From: Argopecten irradians
Lineage: Eukaryota > Mollusca > Bivalvia > Pectinida > Pectinidae
Direction of reading: 5' to 3'
Assembly: GCF_041381155.1 (NCBI RefSeq)
Contig: NC_091144.1
Coordinates: 37,739,533 to 37,803,532, forward strand
DNA length: 64,000 nucleotides
Below, piece after piece: positions 11,692-21,782 of the stretch (positions are counted from its first letter, which is position 1; each line of letters starts with the position of its first letter). The position numbers were made by a program, and so were the translations under genes. The notes beneath the pieces are model-generated. The model saw only the letters and a program-made list of their open reading frames with translations. It was not told the origin of the DNA and ran no database searches.

Positions 11692-14600
11692 CTACGAGAT
11701 CATAGCGGGAGGTTTTCTCTGTACTAGTTTAAGTGCTTTAGAGTTCATTTTGCTAGGAGAAATCCAAACGGCGTTCTGAGCTGGCTCACCAACAAGATGT
11801 ACAAGGTATAATAACCTATCACCATCTTTCTTTTGAGCTAAGGCACGCTTTATTTTGTGAATGCCATTGTCGCTAGAGGAACCCGAGGAAAAGAGTTCAT
11901 TTGGGTTAATATGGTGTTCATCACAAAAACGAGCAGGCTTACGTTTAGAGCGCACAGGTCGTGTTGAAGATCGAGAGTTTGATTTTGCATCCTGTTGAAC
12001 AGAAGAATCAGCATCCACAGCAGGAGAGTCTATCTCTGTGGTAACATCAAATACTGACGATGACATAGCATCAATTTCCGTTGACAGTCTATAAGGATGA
12101 TTATCCGACACCATTGTAGAGGGTTCAGAATCATTAGGTGGACTGTCTATTTCAGTTGTGAATTCATAGTTTTGATTGTCATTTTCAACATTCCTTTTCA
12201 CTGAAGTGAGGGCTTGATCGATGAAAAAGTTAGATGGGTTGGGAGAACGTACATACGCCATCTTGAGTCGATCAATATGAACAGGTTTATCCATGACTTT
12301 CCCTGTCTGGCTATCTCGTAGTAGAATCATGTGAGGACTTTGTATCTCGTTAACTATATGAGGTCCACTGTATTTGGCCTGTAGCTTCTGTCCCTTGCCT
12401 GTAGGTTGTATACATAAATAGACATAGTCTCCTTCAGTGACATCCAAGGGGTGAGCATTACGATTGACTCTCTCCTTCATTTGTAGTTGGGTTTTGTGAA
12501 CGGCATCCTGCATTTCTGTACGGACGAGTTGCAAACGCCGCGCATGTTGACGAAGATATGTATGACAATCCGCAGGCAATCCAGAGAAATCAGTCGCAGA
12601 AATGTTACCCAAGGGAAAGCGTGGTCTTTGTCCATACAATATTTCAAATGGGGAGTATTTCGTACTGCTATTGACAGAATTGTTCATTGCAAAGGTAATA
12701 GCTGGCAACACTTCCTCCCAGTTTTTTCCTTGAGACACAAATTGAGTCATGCGCTCTGCGAGAGTTCGATGGAGACGTTCCACTGATCCAAGGCAATGGT
12801 GAACAAATGCAGGTGTGAATTGTTGTGAAACAGAAAGCAATCGGCACACCTCTTTAGTACATCTTGACATGAATTCAGTGCCCTGATCACTCAACAACGA
12901 GTCACAAACACCAAACTGAGTAAACAGTTGAAATAAGCACTGCGAGACAGTTAATACACCCTTACTTGGAATAGGTAGTACAAATAAGTATCTGGTGAAT
13001 AAGTCAACCGCTGTGAACAAGTATGTGTTGCCCTTTGCTGATGTAGGTAGTGGTCCATATAAATCTATTTGCCATACTTCAAATGGAGCCGAGGGGGTTT
13101 TGAAACTAGTAATTGGTGATCTCGTAGGAATCTTTGTAATTTTCCTTGTTTGGCAATGGTGACAACTCCGTACATAGTCGGAAACAACTGAAGCCATCTT
13201 TGGAAAATAGAAGTGAGTCCGTAATAAGTCAAGAGTGTGAGCAATGCCACCGTGGCCTCCCATGGGTGAGTCATGGTGAAGTTCCAAGAATGTTCGGATC
13301 ATTGCTTGAGGCAATGCAAGCTGGTACTGACTTAGTAACTTCGAGCGTGCAGATTTGGCTATGCGCGAATGAAACAACAAGCCATCCACTAAAATAAAGT
13401 CACTTGCTTGAAGTAAAACCAACCTAGATTGCTTTTGAGAAGCAGGTAAAATCTGGTTTGATAAGTATGCATACAAATCTTTGTAGAACTCGTCAAGTTT
13501 TTGTAATGAAGCAACATCCTCTCGCGAGAATTTAGTGTTTCTTAATATGTCAAGTTGTGGTAGTTGGTCATTGGAAACATTGCTATCTGTATCAGTGACT
13601 CGTGTGTCTAAGAGTTCAATATCTGAATCACTTCCTTGAGAGTTTATGTCCATGGATGGTGAAGACAAGGATACCTCAGATAGCGTTTCTTGTGAATGTT
13701 CAGAAGTAGCCACAGGTAAGGGGGAAATACAAAAGTCTGATGCTATTGAGGGAGTATCACCACAAACGTGTTCAGGAGTAGAGGATACAGCTGTGTCATC
13801 ACTTGTTATCACCTGTAGAACCTCTATATCATCGTCACTCAAATGGGTATTGTCAGTGTCCTCTTTAGATGATGCACTGGTAAATGCCTCACATGGCTTC
13901 AGAATGTCACTAGGTGTTTTTATTGCAGGAGAAGCTAGTAGATTAGGCAATGTAGTAACTCGACTACGAGACGTAGGCCGCAATTTACGTTTGACACGCT
14001 TGGAAGGTAACTCAGCATCATCAGTGTCACCATCATATCCATCGTCATTGTCCAGTAAGGTGACAGGTGGAAGCAATGCTACATTTTGGACTTTAACATC
14101 CACTTCATTAGAGCGTGCTTTGAGCAAGTCAACAATGTTTTGTCCAGTAGGCAAATTAATAACACAAGGCTTGTCATTCACATACGAGAAATGTGGGTCA
14201 TCCTCATTGGGGCTGGTAATTGGGTCATTTTGTTCAATCTGGGACCTACTTAAGGCATCCTCAACAACCATTTCTGCAGCAGGCTTGTAAACAATGTCAA
14301 AACTGAATTGCTGCAGAATAGTTAACCATCGGTCAAATATTGCACCACTTAACTTCTTCTGAAATAGGGGTTTCAAGGCTTGATGATCGCACTCGACGAT
14401 GAAATGCCGGCCGCGCAAGTAATCCGCACAGTCAAGTATACTGGTAACAACTCCCAACAGCTCCAGCTTTGTTGGTCCATATGACTGTTGTCCTTTGTTG
14501 AGAGATTTAGAACCAAAACGTACAACTTTGTGAATGTCTGGATGTGCATGCGTTTTGTCAATCCCTTTTTTTTCAGAATCCGCAGGATGAATTTGGTATA

Positions 14601-15600
14601 ACATATATCCTATTCCCTTCGAAGAAGTGTCAACTCCCAAATGGAATGGCAAGTCATAACGCGGAAATGTTAGTACACATGATTCTGATAATAGTGATTT
14701 CAGTTTATCAAAAGCATTTTGTTGTTCAACAGTCCAGATAAACTTTTGTGTTTTCTTCATCAACCGTAGCAATGGCTGAGCGACAGCAGCATAGTTAGGA
14801 ATATATTTTCTAAACCAGTTCATAAGACCCAGAAAGCGTTTCAACTCTGTTGAACTTGTTGGTTCTGGCATATCCTGCACAGCTTTGATTCGATCTGGTG
14901 GCGGACTAATTCCATCCTTGGATATCAAATGACCAAGATACAAGCAAGATTGTTTGGCGAATGAACACTTTTTGGGACCTAGCTTGAGCCCAGCTGCGCG
15001 AAATCTGGAAAATACTTCACTTAGATCAGCAAGATGCTGTTGAAATGTTTCAGAAAAAATCAGTACATCATCTAAATAACATAATACGGTGTGAAATGTT
15101 AAGCCATGCAAAACTTTGTCCATCAATAACTGAAATGTATTTGGAGCAGTTGACAACCCCATAGGCATCCTCTGAAATTGGTAGGTTCCAAAACAAGTGT
15201 TAAAAGCTGTGAAGCGTCGCGATTCAGGAGCAATCCCCATTTGAAAGAATCCAGAAGATAAATCTATAGATGTAATATAGTTCGGTACACGCTCACTAAA
15301 CGACTCAGTAAGTTCCTCCAAATTCGGTATGGTGTAATGAAATGGTTTTGTTTGTGAATTCAAATGTCTAAAGTCACAGCAAAAGCGATACTGAGCTACA
15401 CTTTTCTCACGAGAATTATCCTTAAACTGATCCGGATCTTTGCAACGCTTTGACACGAGTACTATAGGGCTAGTAATGATAAGATCCTCCTTTTCCGAAA
15501 CTGGAGTAATAATTCCTTGTGATAATAGCTCGTCCAACTGATGGCGCAATACCTGACGTTTATCTGGGGATAATTTGTAAGGCTTCTGGTTTTTGGCCAA
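11692..15600 (-). CDS. pol: Ty3/gypsy pol: reverse transcriptase, RNase H, integrase
   Basis: This 1302-residue open frame copies element RNA into DNA and integrates it. Residue positions count from the first in-frame ATG, which is not the true polyprotein start: the RT beginning lies upstream in another frame. RT shows SIDLSSG (Asp113) and CYLDDVLIFS with catalytic Asp177 and Asp178. RNase H shows VDTSSKG (Asp324), Glu380, Asp405 and Asp448. Integrase has an HHCC finger (about His776, His783, Cys813, Cys816) and the DDE triad Asp846, Asp905, Glu941 (35 residues between the last two). Residues about 460-690 form an unusually long Asp/Ser-rich linker between RNase H and integrase. The tail (about 1262-1290, LYLVHLVGEPAQNAVWI) is weakly like part of a chromodomain, which I do not assert. 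The frame ends at 11692. Confidence 0.93.
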   Translation of the reverse strand: MAKNQKPYKLSPDKRQVLRHQLDELLSQGIITPVSEKEDLIITSPIVLVSKRCKDPDQFKDNSREKSVAQYRFCCDFRHLNSQTKPFHYTIPNLEELTESFSERVPNYITSIDLSSGFFQMGIAPESRRFTAFNTCFGTYQFQRMPMGLSTAPNTFQLLMDKVLHGLTFHTVLCYLDDVLIFSETFQQHLADLSEVFSRFRAAGLKLGPKKCSFAKQSCLYLGHLISKDGISPPPDRIKAVQDMPEPTSSTELKRFLGLMNWFRKYIPNYAAVAQPLLRLMKKTQKFIWTVEQQNAFDKLKSLLSESCVLTFPRYDLPFHLGVDTSSKGIGYMLYQIHPADSEKKGIDKTHAHPDIHKVVRFGSKSLNKGQQSYGPTKLELLGVVTSILDCADYLRGRHFIVECDHQALKPLFQKKLSGAIFDRWLTILQQFSFDIVYKPAAEMVVEDALSRSQIEQNDPITSPNEDDPHFSYVNDKPCVINLPTGQNIVDLLKARSNEVDVKVQNVALLPPVTLLDNDDGYDGDTDDAELPSKRVKRKLRPTSRSRVTTLPNLLASPAIKTPSDILKPCEAFTSASSKEDTDNTHLSDDDIEVLQVITSDDTAVSSTPEHVCGDTPSIASDFCISPLPVATSEHSQETLSEVSLSSPSMDINSQGSDSDIELLDTRVTDTDSNVSNDQLPQLDILRNTKFSREDVASLQKLDEFYKDLYAYLSNQILPASQKQSRLVLLQASDFILVDGLLFHSRIAKSARSKLLSQYQLALPQAMIRTFLELHHDSPMGGHGGIAHTLDLLRTHFYFPKMASVVSDYVRSCHHCQTRKITKIPTRSPITSFKTPSAPFEVWQIDLYGPLPTSAKGNTYLFTAVDLFTRYLFVLPIPSKGVLTVSQCLFQLFTQFGVCDSLLSDQGTEFMSRCTKEVCRLLSVSQQFTPAFVHHCLGSVERLHRTLAERMTQFVSQGKNWEEVLPAITFAMNNSVNSSTKYSPFEILYGQRPRFPLGNISATDFSGLPADCHTYLRQHARRLQLVRTEMQDAVHKTQLQMKERVNRNAHPLDVTEGDYVYLCIQPTGKGQKLQAKYSGPHIVNEIQSPHMILLRDSQTGKVMDKPVHIDRLKMAYVRSPNPSNFFIDQALTSVKRNVENDNQNYEFTTEIDSPPNDSEPSTMVSDNHPYRLSTEIDAMSSSVFDVTTEIDSPAVDADSSVQQDAKSNSRSSTRPVRSKRKPARFCDEHHINPNELFSSGSSSDNGIHKIKRALAQKKDGDRLLYLVHLVGEPAQNAVWISPSKMNSKALKLVQRKPPAMIS

Positions 15601-16133
15601 GGATCAGGTTTTAACAGAATTTTATCCTGGACAAGATCAGTATAACCAAGTGACGGGTTGTCAGGGGTAACAAAAATATCAGAATGTTCAGCCAAAAGTT
15701 CAATCAATCTAGATTTTTCCTGGTCTGACAAATTGTCAGAGATATCAAAGTATGACTGAAATTTATCTCTATCTACAGAGTTATCTACCCTTACAGTATC
15801 TATACAGTCTTTCTGTAACTTTGAGCTATTTGTTTCACATGGTGAAGTAGTAGTCACATGATTACACAAAAATACTTCAGGAGTACATTTGTCACTTTGA
15901 AATTGATTACCTTTACATTTCTCACAAACACAAGAAACTTTGTCAAAATTATTTGTATGCAGACTTTGACAACTATGGGTACCATGGCAGCATTTGGAAC
16001 AATTATTTACATGACAACATTTGGCATCATTATTTACACAACATTTGGCATCATTATTTACACAACATTTGAAAGAATGAGGAAAAGTATGCATATTGTC
16101 ATCAAAAACATCTTTGTCAACATTGTTGTACAA
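15462..16133 (-). pseudogene. Gypsy pol segment between protease and RT, frame-shifted
   Basis: A 223-codon stretch in a third frame. Its end (LIELLAEHSDIFVTPDNPS, then KILLKPD) is the segment that normally precedes the gypsy RT. The continuous reading then jumps into the pol frame around 15600. Upstream it joins the protease frame by another break around 16131-16139, at a T-run. It includes a short cysteine-rich tandem repeat (KCCVNNDA units, about 16015-16070). The two breaks suggest this copy cannot make a continuous protease-RT polyprotein, unless the breaks are sequencing errors in homopolymers. Confidence 0.75.
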
Positions 16134-17053
16134 AAAATTTCATTGGATATTGTATTTACAGATGCATTTGTCTCATTGGGATTTACTGTATGTACTACAT
16201 CTTTGTTTAGATTCAGCACATGAAAATGACCAATAACTTTACCCCGATATATAGTCACAGGTTTACTGGTGGGGTTTAAAATCTGAACAGGTACCATACC
16301 CTTGTGATTGACAGTAGCAACACTTCTGGCTAATAATAATCCAGATTTGTTTAGTTTTACAGTACCTTTACAAATACCTTGTAAACCACACAATACAGAA
16401 GTTTGCACAAACATACGACATTCACTGTTAGCAGCTACAACACATCACTTGCTAGCAACTAGATTATTTTTCTCTGAAAAATATGTAAAGTTTGAAAAAT
16501 CTAGTACAACTTTGTGTTCTGTCAAATATGGAATCCCTAGCAACAAAGGATGTGAGCACTGAGGAATAATGTAAACATTGACACTATGTCTTCCTTGTGG
16601 AGTTTTCATGATGACATCTGCCTGACCAATGACTTGGACGGTCTGTGAATTTGGTAACACAATATTAGGATTTGACAGTGAATTAATAGATGATTTACAC
16701 TTGTTAGGTACAGACTCATACATTTGGGATGACATGATATTAATCTCACTGCCAGAGTCAATAAGAGCACCTATTTCATGAACATTGTCAAATTTAACTG
16801 GCATATACATAAACCTATTTTTGTTCTCCCGAGATTCCGCGTCTACAGATGTATATGACTGAGTAGTACTAAATGCCTCAAAGTCAGAGGTTGAGTCACT
16901 GTCTATTTTGGTACAATTGGAAAAGGTGGCGGCACCTCGAATACTGGATGTCCCGGAGAGTTGGGCCGCTGGATGTTGTTCCTCACCGGGGCTAGGTAGT
17001 TTAACTGACCACAAGTGATGGCTGTATGTCCATACATGCTGCAGAGCTGACAC
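16058..17053 (-). pseudogene. Gypsy protease region with one in-frame stop
   Basis: Two open stretches in one frame (16445-17053 and 16058-16414) are separated by a TGA at 16445-16447. The first contains the aspartic protease signature LIDSGSEINIM (catalytic Asp at residue 99 of the stretch) and the later HPLLLGIPYL segment typical of retroviral-type proteases. This frame is -1 relative to gag and overlaps the gag end by about 150 nt, an arrangement compatible with programmed frameshifting. No convincing slippery heptamer was found by eye. Confidence 0.8.
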
Positions 17054-18021
17054 ATTGTCATAGGAGAAGGAACTCCATTACCGTTCCAATTACAGTTGAA
17101 CTGTTTGTGGCCCTCACCACCACACCGGAAACATACAAATTTGGTGGTGTCAGAATGTGGACTGGTGTATCGGTCTGGAGCGCGCGAGCGGTGTCTCATA
17201 CTACTGGAGTCATTTACATTTCCCCTTGTTGAAGAGCGTCCCCTTGACAAAACTTCTACCAAGTCAGAAAGTTGATTGACAACAGAATTCAGTTCTGAAA
17301 TATTCGATGGCTGCTGTACATGGGAAACAGTGGTGGGTTCTTTACGACAACCATATAAATACCCCATCTGTGCTGCAGTTAATGCTGCTCGGCTGTCTTT
17401 AGGCTGACTGGCCCCTACGAAGCGCTGCAAATCTTCTGGTAAAGCAGAAATAAATTTTGACAGAATTTCTAGGTCTGACTTGCCTATGCGGTGTCCTCTT
17501 TCTACCAATCTGGCATAGAAGTCCTCTAATGATTCATGGATTGATAGTGACATGCTGATAAAGTTCTGATTTTCAAGGAGGAGCGCAGGACTACAGGCTG
17601 ACAACTGTGTGTATTCAGTTTGAAAGAGTTCACTTACTTCCAACCATGACTTGTCATGTAGATTTAAAGAATTGAACCAAGTTCTTGCTGGGCCTTGTAG
17701 TAGTAGGTGGAATAGTGGCACTCGTTTATCGGGTGATGATCCATCCCCATGCAAAGAATACAGTTGAGAATACGACTCAAATTCATGGAGAAACTTTAAA
17801 CCATTTTCATGCGACAGTCCTGAAAATTTCTTGCATTTAGAAATATCCATTTTGAAAACAGTGGCCTCGCTAGTATTGGACGGACGAGACAAATTTTTCG
17901 AAGTCAAATTATCAAACTCATCTCTAAAATAATGTTCATTTAAAAAGGAATCAGGTAGGATATCCTCGTCATCAGAGTATAAAATTGTTGATGATAAATC
18001 AGATGTATCCACAGAAGACAT
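16903..18021 (-). CDS. gag: Gypsy gag with two zinc knuckles
   Basis: A 372-residue capsid/nucleocapsid precursor that packages element RNA. The start at 18021 is the first ATG after the leader. The middle (about 70-215) has the helical, Trp-containing capsid character of gypsy Gag (PARTWFNSL, EDFYARLVERGHR). Two CX2CX4HX4C knuckles lie at residues 297-310 (CFRCGGEGHKQFNC) and 324-337 (CQLCSMYGHTAITC). The frame is intact and ends at 16903 within the protease overlap. Confidence 0.92.
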   Translation of the reverse strand: MSSVDTSDLSSTILYSDDEDILPDSFLNEHYFRDEFDNLTSKNLSRPSNTSEATVFKMDISKCKKFSGLSHENGLKFLHEFESYSQLYSLHGDGSSPDKRVPLFHLLLQGPARTWFNSLNLHDKSWLEVSELFQTEYTQLSACSPALLLENQNFISMSLSIHESLEDFYARLVERGHRIGKSDLEILSKFISALPEDLQRFVGASQPKDSRAALTAAQMGYLYGCRKEPTTVSHVQQPSNISELNSVVNQLSDLVEVLSRGRSSTRGNVNDSSSMRHRSRAPDRYTSPHSDTTKFVCFRCGGEGHKQFNCNWNGNGVPSPMTMCQLCSMYGHTAITCGQLNYLAPVRNNIQRPNSPGHPVFEVPPPFPIVPK

Positions 18022-18233
18022 GTCAAATAACAGGTGAAGAGTGTCATGAATTCAACGACAGGTGCGCGTTTGTGTAATTTCGCGCCAAAAAGCACATGGT
18101 CACATTCATCGTGATATGGCATCAGTTCAATTCACAAGGCAATCAAATGTATTTATAGGCATAGTTCATCAAAAATGTCAATAATGCAGTGAGAGGTACG
18201 TTTGCTTACACTGGAACCACGGATTCTCCACCA
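18022..18233 (-). promoter_or_regulatory. Gypsy leader with primer-binding site
   Basis: Next to the 5' LTR the minus strand reads TGGTGGAGAATCCGTGG (18217-18233). It begins TGG as expected for pairing with a tRNA 3' CCA end. I could not assign the tRNA. Confidence 0.7.
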
Positions 18234-18445
18234 TGTCATGGAATATGTTTTGTTAGATGATGGTTTTTGATGAGCGATGATGAACACAGCATGTCGGCTT
18301 CCATTTTTTATTCACAACTCCTTTTTCTCTCCTCCTGAGAGGAGAGTTACATAATATATTGCATAACATAATAATTAAGGTTATCTCCCTTAGACCGATA
18401 TCTCAGCATCTCCAGCACACCCATATCATATACATATATATAACA
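18234..18445 (-). repeat. 5' LTR of the gypsy element (212 bp)
   Basis: Partner of 10504-10716. TG...CA termini; followed by the GTCT target copy and then by the resumed 33-bp array. Confidence 0.95.
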
Positions 18446-18449
18446 GTCT

Positions 18450-18536
18450 ACCTGTAGTCTAAACCTCGTGCACTCCGTGTCCACTCGTAGTTCACACCGT
18501 GTGCACAATGTGTAACCTTTAGTCTACTACCAACTG
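18450..18536 (-). repeat. Right arm of TA element, outer part and terminal inverted repeat
   Basis: The remainder of the interrupted 33-bp array, two variant units, and the terminal repeat that mirrors 3761-3801. The end CCAACTG is followed by TA. Confidence 0.85.
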
Positions 18537-18560
18537 TAGTTTTCGTAGTAAAAACATGCG

Positions 18561-19205
18561 TTCTTTGTAGTCAAACGTAGTAAAAAAAAAAGTCACGTGC
18601 TTGTACCACATTCATGCCATTGGCCGGAATATACAATTGTATTATGGGTAACTAGTGATCACGTGATTTTGTGTTTACTTCCAAATATGGTGATAGTTTG
18701 CTTGCCATTTCTTCGGGGAAATTGATTTATTTGAAAATATTTAGACTCCAAAATGCTATTAATATTGCATGCATATCATTTTGACTTGCACATATGCACT
18801 GTTTTACTATAAATAATGAACTGAAATGAGTTTTAAAACTGCCATTTTCCCGTTTTGTAAATAAAAGATACAATACGAATTGACCAATTCAATAGGTCTA
18901 ACCGTCTAATCTAAAATCAGCGAAGATCGGCTACTCCCGGCTAAATTCGTAGAATTCTGAATTTATATTTCTATGTATCATTACCTGCTTTAGGGTTCAG
19001 AACATATACATATAACACAGAGAAAATAAGATCTTCTTCAAAAGGCCTAATTATGTATAAATACCAGGTCAGAGAAATCACTCTATTTGGACGTAAACAC
19101 ACACTCATGTGATCACTAGTTACCCACTAATACAATTCCATATTTATTTCAGCCAATGGCATGAATGAGGTATAATCACGTGACTTGTTTTACTACGTTA
19201 TGAAG
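18561..19205. mobile_element. Rm element copy 2
   Basis: Inverted relative to copy 1 and continuous with the P1 right arm once the TA element is removed. The TIRs are intact up to a truncated right edge at TTTTACTACGTTA, after which sequence related to 30140-30180 follows. Interior conserved blocks include GCATGCATATCATTTTGAC and GCGAAGATCGGCTACTCCCG. Confidence 0.75.
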
Positions 19206-19320
19206 TAATTGTCTAGTATATATACATGAACTTTGACATCTGCCATGGCACAACATGTAATCTTCAATTTATCAATGTTTCACAATCAAAGTCTACTCTA
19301 AGCCTTCTGTTTCAAATGGT

Positions 19321-19700
19321 GGAAATGAAACCACGATCCGCGGAGGATTTCCCCAATAATGGTACAAAACACGCGTTCTTTGTAGTAAAACGTAGTAAAA
19401 CAAGTCACGTGATTATACCTCATTCATGCCATTGGCCGAAATAAATATGGAATTGTATTAGTGGGTAACTAGTGATCACATGAGTGTGTGTTTGCTTCCA
19501 CAGGTAAGAGAAATCACTATATTTGGAAATAAACACGCAATCATGTGATCACTAGTTACCCATAATACAACTTCATATTTCGGCCAATCGCATGAATGAG
19601 GTATAAGCACGTGACTCGTTTTACTACGTTGTTACTACAAAAAAACACGTGTTTTGTACCATTTGGGGGAATATCCCCCGCGGATCGTGGTTTCATTTCC
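19321..19700. mobile_element. Rm copy 3, arms only (380-bp near-perfect palindrome)
   Basis: Begins GGAAATGAAACCACGATCCG and ends with its reverse complement. The TIRs meet directly near 19500, so the roughly 350-bp interior of the other copies is missing. This extends the recognised TIR outward by about 55 bp on both sides. Sequence 19226-19320 is the same 5' extension as at 155-245. Confidence 0.75.
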
Positions 19701-20148
19701 AAAGTTGGGAAACAGATTGAATTTCATAAATATATATTTGCATTTATCTTTTCACCAAAGCGTTTGTTATATAAAGGCATAAAGAATTTTTCATTAGGGT
19801 TTTAATGGCCGTGTACTATTAATATTGGTTCAATCTTTAGGATGAAAATCCTCCCGGGACGGGGTTTTACCTCCAAAGTCGGGAAACCACATTGAATTTC
19901 ATAAATATATATTTGCATTTATCTTTCACCAAAGCGTTTGTTATATAAAGGCATAAAGAATTTTTCATTAGGGTTTTAATGGCCGTGTACTATTAATATT
20001 GGTTCAATCTTTAGGATGAAAATCCTCCCGAGACGTGGTTTTACCTCAAAAGTCGGGAAACCACATTGAATTTCATAAATATATATTTGCATTTATCTTT
20101 ACACCGAAGCGTTTGTTATATAAAGGCATAACGAATTTGTAATCACGG
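19701..20148 (+). repeat. ~173-bp tandem repeat, about 2.6 units
   Basis: Units start AAAGT(T/C)GGGAAAC at 19701, 19874 and 20048. They contain TTGAATTTCATAAATATA, GGCATAAAGAATTTT and TCCTCCCG(G/A)GACG. About 1.6 units recur inverted at 21783-22060. Confidence 0.85.
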
Positions 20149-21782
20149 TTTTAAATGTATACACATACATGTATGTATATGAATAATAGTTACACGTGTT
20201 AATCAAGTTTGAGAAAACTACCTTCGAAACTATATATTACCATATTTATTCATATGGATTTTGTAATTATCTATTATGACTGTTTAAAAAGTAATACTTT
20301 GAAAAAAAAAATGGCACGTAACATGTGGATGATATAACTTTTATTACTGATATTGTCGATACTGAATGCTTTTATACAATTTTAAATCATATTCACGATA
20401 TGCATCCCTTATAATTCAACTTTTACTGCACATGTGAGGACAAATGAACACGTATACATGTTCCTGGATTTAAGGAATAGATGTTTATTTTGTTGAGGTT
20501 ATGAGGGTATAATGATAATGATAATTACATAAAATTTACACGGGCTCCATTATCATTATACCCCCATAATTATATTTACAGTTTTTCAAGTAAATGAATA
20601 TCATTTTTTCCCGCGGCAGTTGCATATTTTTTTTTATTAAAATACCCATATTTTTTCTCTCCCGTCATCGTCAACGAATTCGATTGAACAGCTGATTGGA
20701 ATCTAGTCATTCATATGGTCCCGCCAAAAGTTGGGTGATGACCTCACGTTGCTACGCCATCGACTATTCACGTAACAATAGAATCGCCGCGCGTGTTGTG
20801 CTAACATTATACACCGATAATGATAATACTAGAAAGCATGGTTATTGAGCCCATGTCAGTGCAAACTGTAAATATTATGTTATAACACGTGTGCATAATC
20901 AGAAGTCACGTTAAACATGAAAATCGAGGTCTCACGATATCTTACGTCGCACGTGCACCATACCTACGTGAGAAAGGTGAGTGGATTTACAGAATGAAAA
21001 GAGAGAATGTAAGGAAGGCAACGACACCACTGCTCTTGTTCTTTCTTATCGAGGTACGCGAGTATACATGTGCATGTACATTTACATGTAAATGTATCAA
21101 AATGTGATGATTCTAAATAAAAAGGCAAACAATTGAAGGTACATATATATGTGTTGATTCTTTTGCTAATGCAAAATCAAAGCAATTCTGATATTCTTCA
21201 AAGAAATAATTTACTCTGTTGATTGCTATTTATACAAAATCCATGCTAAAAAATGGATGTGTACCCACAGAAATCTTAATCAATCTGGTCTCAATTTCGG
21301 AGGTGAAATCACTTCCCGGGGGATTTTCACTCTCTATGTTAAAGATGCTCCACCGCTGACAAATGTTATTTTTACACTATCAAAAACAGGAGCAGACAAT
21401 TTTGTATTTTTCTTCAGTTAAAAAAGTTACTTACTTTACACCATTACCACCATTGAAAAGTTTGAGCTTCTAATTTTACTTCAAGTTAAAAATATGAAAA
21501 ATAATTAATTGCATCCCGAAAAATTCCGTGGCACTATATCTTATATAGAATGAAGTAATGATTGCGCATGCACCAAAGGCAAAACAAATTATTTTATGTT
21601 AGTTTTTGTGTTAATTAGGCATATATATACACGATTAAACACCAATTATTGTTCAAATGATGAATATCATTTATGCTCTGTCGGCGGTGGAGCATCTTTA
21701 AGTTATCAAACTTAATTGTTTAACACGTACACTTTGAACCGTTATTTATATGCATGTACATTTTGGTATATGTACATAATAC
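20149..21782. other. Loop between inverted 173-bp arrays
   Basis: 1.6 kb of AT-rich DNA unique in the window. It contains a 21-bp-stem hairpin at 20500-20568 (arms TATGAGGGTATAATGATAAT and its near-complement). No frame above 72 codons and nothing recognisable as protein. Confidence 0.6.

Larger units (their letters stand above)
10504..18445 (-). mobile_element. Ty3/gypsy LTR retrotransposon, complete in structure, 7942 bp
   Basis: Two LTRs (10504-10716 and 18234-18445) start TGTCATGG and end ATAACA, and differ by one T in a T-run. The target duplication GTCT is at 10500-10503 and 18446-18449, and the host array reads continuously if the element is removed. The element runs on the minus strand: LTR, primer-binding site, gag, protease, RT-RNase H, integrase, purine tract, LTR. 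Near-identical LTRs argue for recent insertion. The coding part nevertheless has one in-frame stop and two frame breaks between protease and RT. The order RT-RNase H-integrase places it in Ty3/gypsy. Confidence 0.95.
3761..18536. mobile_element. TA-flanked transposon-like element with inverted 33-bp arrays, 6.8 kb without the nested gypsy
   Basis: Both ends read inward CAGTTGGTAGTAGACTAA and continue matching for about 41 bp. They then run into 33-bp minisatellites in opposite orientation. The flanks are TA at 3759-3760 and at 18537-18538. The unoccupied site survives in the related arm near 27211 (GCATCTATTTTTCG), where the sequence runs straight through. TA duplication and a CAGT terminus are typical of Tc1/mariner-like elements (family knowledge), but I find no DDE/D transposase frame inside. 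It is therefore either non-autonomous or of another type. Subtracting the gypsy insertion (7942 bp) and one 4-bp target copy leaves 6830 bp. Confidence 0.7.

Noticed and set aside
13646..14290. 214-codon plus-strand frame
   Set aside because: Lies antisense to the acidic linker of gypsy pol and has no independent support.
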